Source: Betaproteobacteria bacterium GR16-43
GTDB taxonomy: Bacteria > Pseudomonadota > Gammaproteobacteria > Burkholderiales > Usitatibacteraceae
Assembly: GCA_001953215.1 (NCBI GenBank)
Contig: CP019169.1
Span: forward strand, 1,240,001 to 1,304,000
DNA length: 64,000 nucleotides
Reading direction: 5' to 3'
In this document: positions 61,933-64,000 of the stretch, in pieces
Layout of the letters: every line of letters starts with the position of its first letter
Position numbering within the stretch: position 1 is the first letter of the stretch
The notes under the pieces: model-generated
The model's database searches: none
What the model was told of the DNA's origin: nothing
The model's input: only the letters and a program-made list of their open reading frames with translations
Program-made: the position numbers and the translations under genes

Positions 61933-62023
61933 GATGTAGGTCACGTTAGCACCCTGTAAAATCCCCTGGTGTTGGCTTTCGCACACCTTGCATTTCACTT
62001 GTAAGCCGCAAACCCCCGCCCGG

Positions 62024-63469
62024 ATGCGCCTTTTTCGCCTCATCCAGATCCTGCTGACGCTCGCCTGGTACCGGTTCAGCCTGTCCCGGCCCCGCGGCGA
62101 GCGCCTGCGCCTCGCGTTCCAGGCGCTGGGGCCGATCTTTGTAAAGTTTGGACAGCTGCTCTCGGTGCGCCCGGACCTCATTCCGGAGGACATCGCGCTG
62201 GAGCTCTCGAAGCTCCAGGATCGCGTGCCGCCGTTCCCGCCGGCCGAAGTGGAAGCGGCGCTGCGCGAGGCGTTCGAGCGGCCGCACACCGAGGTCTACA
62301 AGTCGTTCGACCTCACGCCGGTTGCGAGCGCTTCGGTGGCCCAGGTGCATTTCGCGGTCCTTCCCGATGGACGCGAAGTCGCCGTGAAGGTTCTGCGGCC
62401 GGGCATCCGGAAAACCATCGTCAAGGATGTGGCGGTCCTTTACGTCATGGCTGCGTTGGTTGAACGTTACACCCGCGACGGCAAGCGCCTGCGCCCGACG
62501 GAAGTGGTGCACGAGTTCGAGAAGACGATCCACGACGAGCTGGACCTCCTGCGCGAAGCCGCCAACGCGAGCCAGCTGCGCCGCAACTTCGCCGACGGGC
62601 GCCTGCTCATCGTGCCGGAGGTGTACTGGGATTGGTGCCACCAGTCCGTGATGACGATGGCGCGCATCGACGGCATCCCGGTGAACGACCTCGCCACGCT
62701 GAACAAGCTCGGCATCGACATCCCGCGCCTGGCGCGCGACGGCGTGGAGATCTTCTTCACGCAGGTCTTCCGCGACGGCTTCTTCCACGCCGACATGCAC
62801 CCCGGCAACATCTTCGTCTCGCGGGACGGGCGCTATTGCGGCGTGGACTTCGGGATCATGGGAACGCTCTCCGACGAGGACAAGAACTACCTCGCCACCA
62901 ACTTCCGCGCGTTCTTCCATCGCGATTACCACAAGGTGGCCGTGGCGCACGTCGATGCCGGCTGGGTGCCGCGCGACACGCGCGTGGACGAATTCGAGGC
63001 CGCCATCCGGTCGGTGTGCGAGCCGATCTTCGACCGGCCGCTGAAGGAGATCTACTTCGGCAAGCTGCTGCTGCGCCTCTTCGAGGTCTCGCGCCGCTTC
63101 AGGATGGAGATCCAGCCGCAACTGGTCCTCCTGCAGAAGACGCTTCTTCAAGTGGAAGGCCTCGGCCGCCAGCTCGATCCCGACCTCGACCTGCGCCGCA
63201 CCGCGCAGCCCATCCTCGAGCGCTACATCGCCGAGCAGTCGGGGCCGCGCGCGCTCCTCGCGCAACTGAAGGAAGAGGCTCCGCTGTGGGCCAAGGCGCT
63301 GCCGCAGCTCCCGCGGCTCGTGCATCGCTTGCTCAACGAGGACGCCCCGCGCCGCCTCGAGCAGGCCATCCTCCAGATCGAAGCCGCCCAGCGCCGCCAG
63401 AACCGCACCATGATCGCCATCGTCGTGTTGCTGGCGATCATGGCCGCCGCCTACATCCTGCGAATCTAG
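62024..63469 (+). CDS. ubiB: UbiB, ABC1/ADCK atypical kinase of ubiquinone biosynthesis
   Basis: A 481-aa UbiB-family protein. It has the KxGQ motif ([16 protein letters not shown]), an Ala-rich nucleotide loop ([11 protein letters not shown]), Lys in [10 protein letters not shown], the ExD pair ([15 protein letters not shown]), [11 protein letters not shown] and VDFGIMG. One C-terminal membrane helix ends the protein ([19 protein letters not shown]). UbiB is an ATPase that helps extract or move quinone intermediates. ATG 62024 was chosen since family members begin MRLFRL; a TTG 36 bases earlier is unlikely. ubiE and ubiJ lie 24 kb upstream. Confidence 0.93.
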   Translation: MRLFRLIQILLTLAWYRFSLSRPRGERLRLAFQALGPIFVKFGQLLSVRPDLIPEDIALELSKLQDRVPPFPPAEVEAALREAFERPHTEVYKSFDLTPVASASVAQVHFAVLPDGREVAVKVLRPGIRKTIVKDVAVLYVMAALVERYTRDGKRLRPTEVVHEFEKTIHDELDLLREAANASQLRRNFADGRLLIVPEVYWDWCHQSVMTMARIDGIPVNDLATLNKLGIDIPRLARDGVEIFFTQVFRDGFFHADMHPGNIFVSRDGRYCGVDFGIMGTLSDEDKNYLATNFRAFFHRDYHKVAVAHVDAGWVPRDTRVDEFEAAIRSVCEPIFDRPLKEIYFGKLLLRLFEVSRRFRMEIQPQLVLLQKTLLQVEGLGRQLDPDLDLRRTAQPILERYIAEQSGPRALLAQLKEEAPLWAKALPQLPRLVHRLLNEDAPRRLEQAILQIEAAQRRQNRTMIAIVVLLAIMAAAYILRI

Positions 63470-63471
63470 TC

Positions 63472-63542
63472 AAAATCGGGGTCAGGGTAGAAATAAATGC
63501 CGCGCGTTGCGCAGCACTTATTTCTACCCTGACCCCGATTTT
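63472..63542. repeat. Long inverted repeat between convergent genes, copy 2
   Basis: A 71-base palindrome whose 69-base core (63473-63541) is identical to that of the copy at 46737-46805. The flanks differ: here the outer arms are aaaa/tttt. It lies 2 bases after the ubiB stop and 2 bases before the stop of the facing SDR gene. Identical copies in two convergent gaps indicate a dispersed mobile or selected element. Confidence 0.85.
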
Positions 63543-63544
63543 CG

Positions 63545-64000
63545 TCAGAACGCGCTCTTCGTTGTGCCGCCGTCCACGCGCAGCGCGGCGCCTGTGGTGG
63601 ACGAAGCGAGCGGGCTCGCCACGTAGGCCACGAGCGAAGCCACTTCCTCCGGCGTCGAGAAGCGCTTGATGAGCGAGGTGGGTCGCACGCTCTTGAAGAA
63701 TTCCTTCTCGAACTGCTCGAAGGTGACGCCCTTCTCCTTCGCCAGCGCGTCCACGAAATCGCCGACGCCCCGGGAGTTGGTGGGGCCCGGCAGGACCGCG
63801 TTCACGGTGATGCCCGTTCCCGCGACGCTCTCGGCCAGCCCGCGCGAGATGGCGAGCTGCGCGGTCTTCGTCATGCCGTAGTGGATCATCTCCGCGGGGA
63901 TCTGCACCGCGCTCTCGCTCGAGATGAACACGATGCGGCCCCAGTCGGCCTTCTTCATCGCCGGCAGCACGAGCCGCGAAAGCCGCGCCCCCGATAGCAC
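63545..64000 (-). CDS. Short-chain dehydrogenase/reductase (5' end beyond the window)
   Basis: The last 151 residues of an SDR. The catalytic YxxxK is in MIHYGMTKTAQLAISRGLAE with the Ser in RIVFISSESAVQ. NAVLPGPTNSRGV and the C-terminal GAALRVDGGTTKSAF (the substrate/dimer loop) are typical. The NAD(P)-binding N-terminus lies past base 64000; the listed start is an in-frame GTG at the edge, not a true start. Substrate unknown. Confidence 0.9.
   Translation of the reverse strand: MLSGARLSRLVLPAMKKADWGRIVFISSESAVQIPAEMIHYGMTKTAQLAISRGLAESVAGTGITVNAVLPGPTNSRGVGDFVDALAKEKGVTFEQFEKEFFKSVRPTSLIKRFSTPEEVASLVAYVASPLASSTTGAALRVDGGTTKSAF

Noticed and set aside
1-64000. CRISPR arrays, tRNA, rRNA
   Set aside because: No regularly spaced direct repeats or recognisable tRNA/rRNA sequence was found on either strand.

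Overview
The window is GC-rich, densely packed DNA with no gap over 300 bases that lacks a gene. It looks like a betaproteobacterium. That is an inference from a Bug-type tricarboxylate-binding protein, a PTS made only of EIIA(Man)-HPr-EI, the DUF971/ubiE/ubiJ order, TamA/TamB and an aerobic ubiquinone pathway; no rRNA or tRNA is present to settle the lineage.

Bases 1-26721 are one same-strand gene train, almost all joined by 4-bp overlaps or gaps under 20 bp, encoding a contractile injection system (CIS) of the extracellular/phage-tail-like (eCIS) kind. In order: end of a sheath, tube, second sheath, second tube, CIS tube/LysM adaptor, a 60-aa DUF5908-like protein, gp27-like hub, separate gp5-like spike, a 616-aa protein with a long membrane-type segment, gp25 wedge, baseplate J, tail protein I, a conserved CIS protein in the tape-measure position, a CIS AAA+ ATPase, an Ala-rich helical protein, two proteins sharing an N-terminal module, and a 1186-aa DUF4157 protein with an HNH-like motif that is the best candidate cargo. 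No capsid, terminase, lysis, TssJLM or ClpV genes are present, so it is neither a whole prophage nor a standard T6SS.

Bases 26746-34733 (minus strand) hold a secreted SH3-like protein with an SPFH protein, a GAF/PAS/GGDEF/EAL protein, and EIIA(Man)-HPr-EI, a sugar-permease-free regulatory PTS. Bases 34858-38055 (plus) hold a small outer-membrane barrel, a methyltransferase-like protein, DUF971, ubiE and ubiJ. A RelE/HigB-type toxin and its HigA-type antitoxin follow on the minus strand as one uninterrupted reading frame, with a palindromic operator upstream. Next come a small periplasmic protein with a clear terminator and a Tat-exported intradiol-dioxygenase-like protein with duplicated C-terminal repeats.

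Bases 40795-46736 encode TamA and TamB. After a perfect-arm inverted repeat come a YdeI-like protein, a Bug solute-binding protein, a B12-dependent ribonucleotide reductase, and divergently msrA, a cyclase-FHA protein and a bacterial-PH-like protein. Bases 53572-60120 look like a signalling island: a substrate-binding protein, a sensor-HAMP-MFS fusion and a membrane sensor on the minus strand, and divergently a Ser/Thr kinase fused to a Cache-like sensor and HAMP. The window ends with an alpha/beta hydrolase, a histidine phosphatase, ubiB (away from ubiE/ubiJ), a second copy of the same inverted repeat, and a truncated SDR gene.
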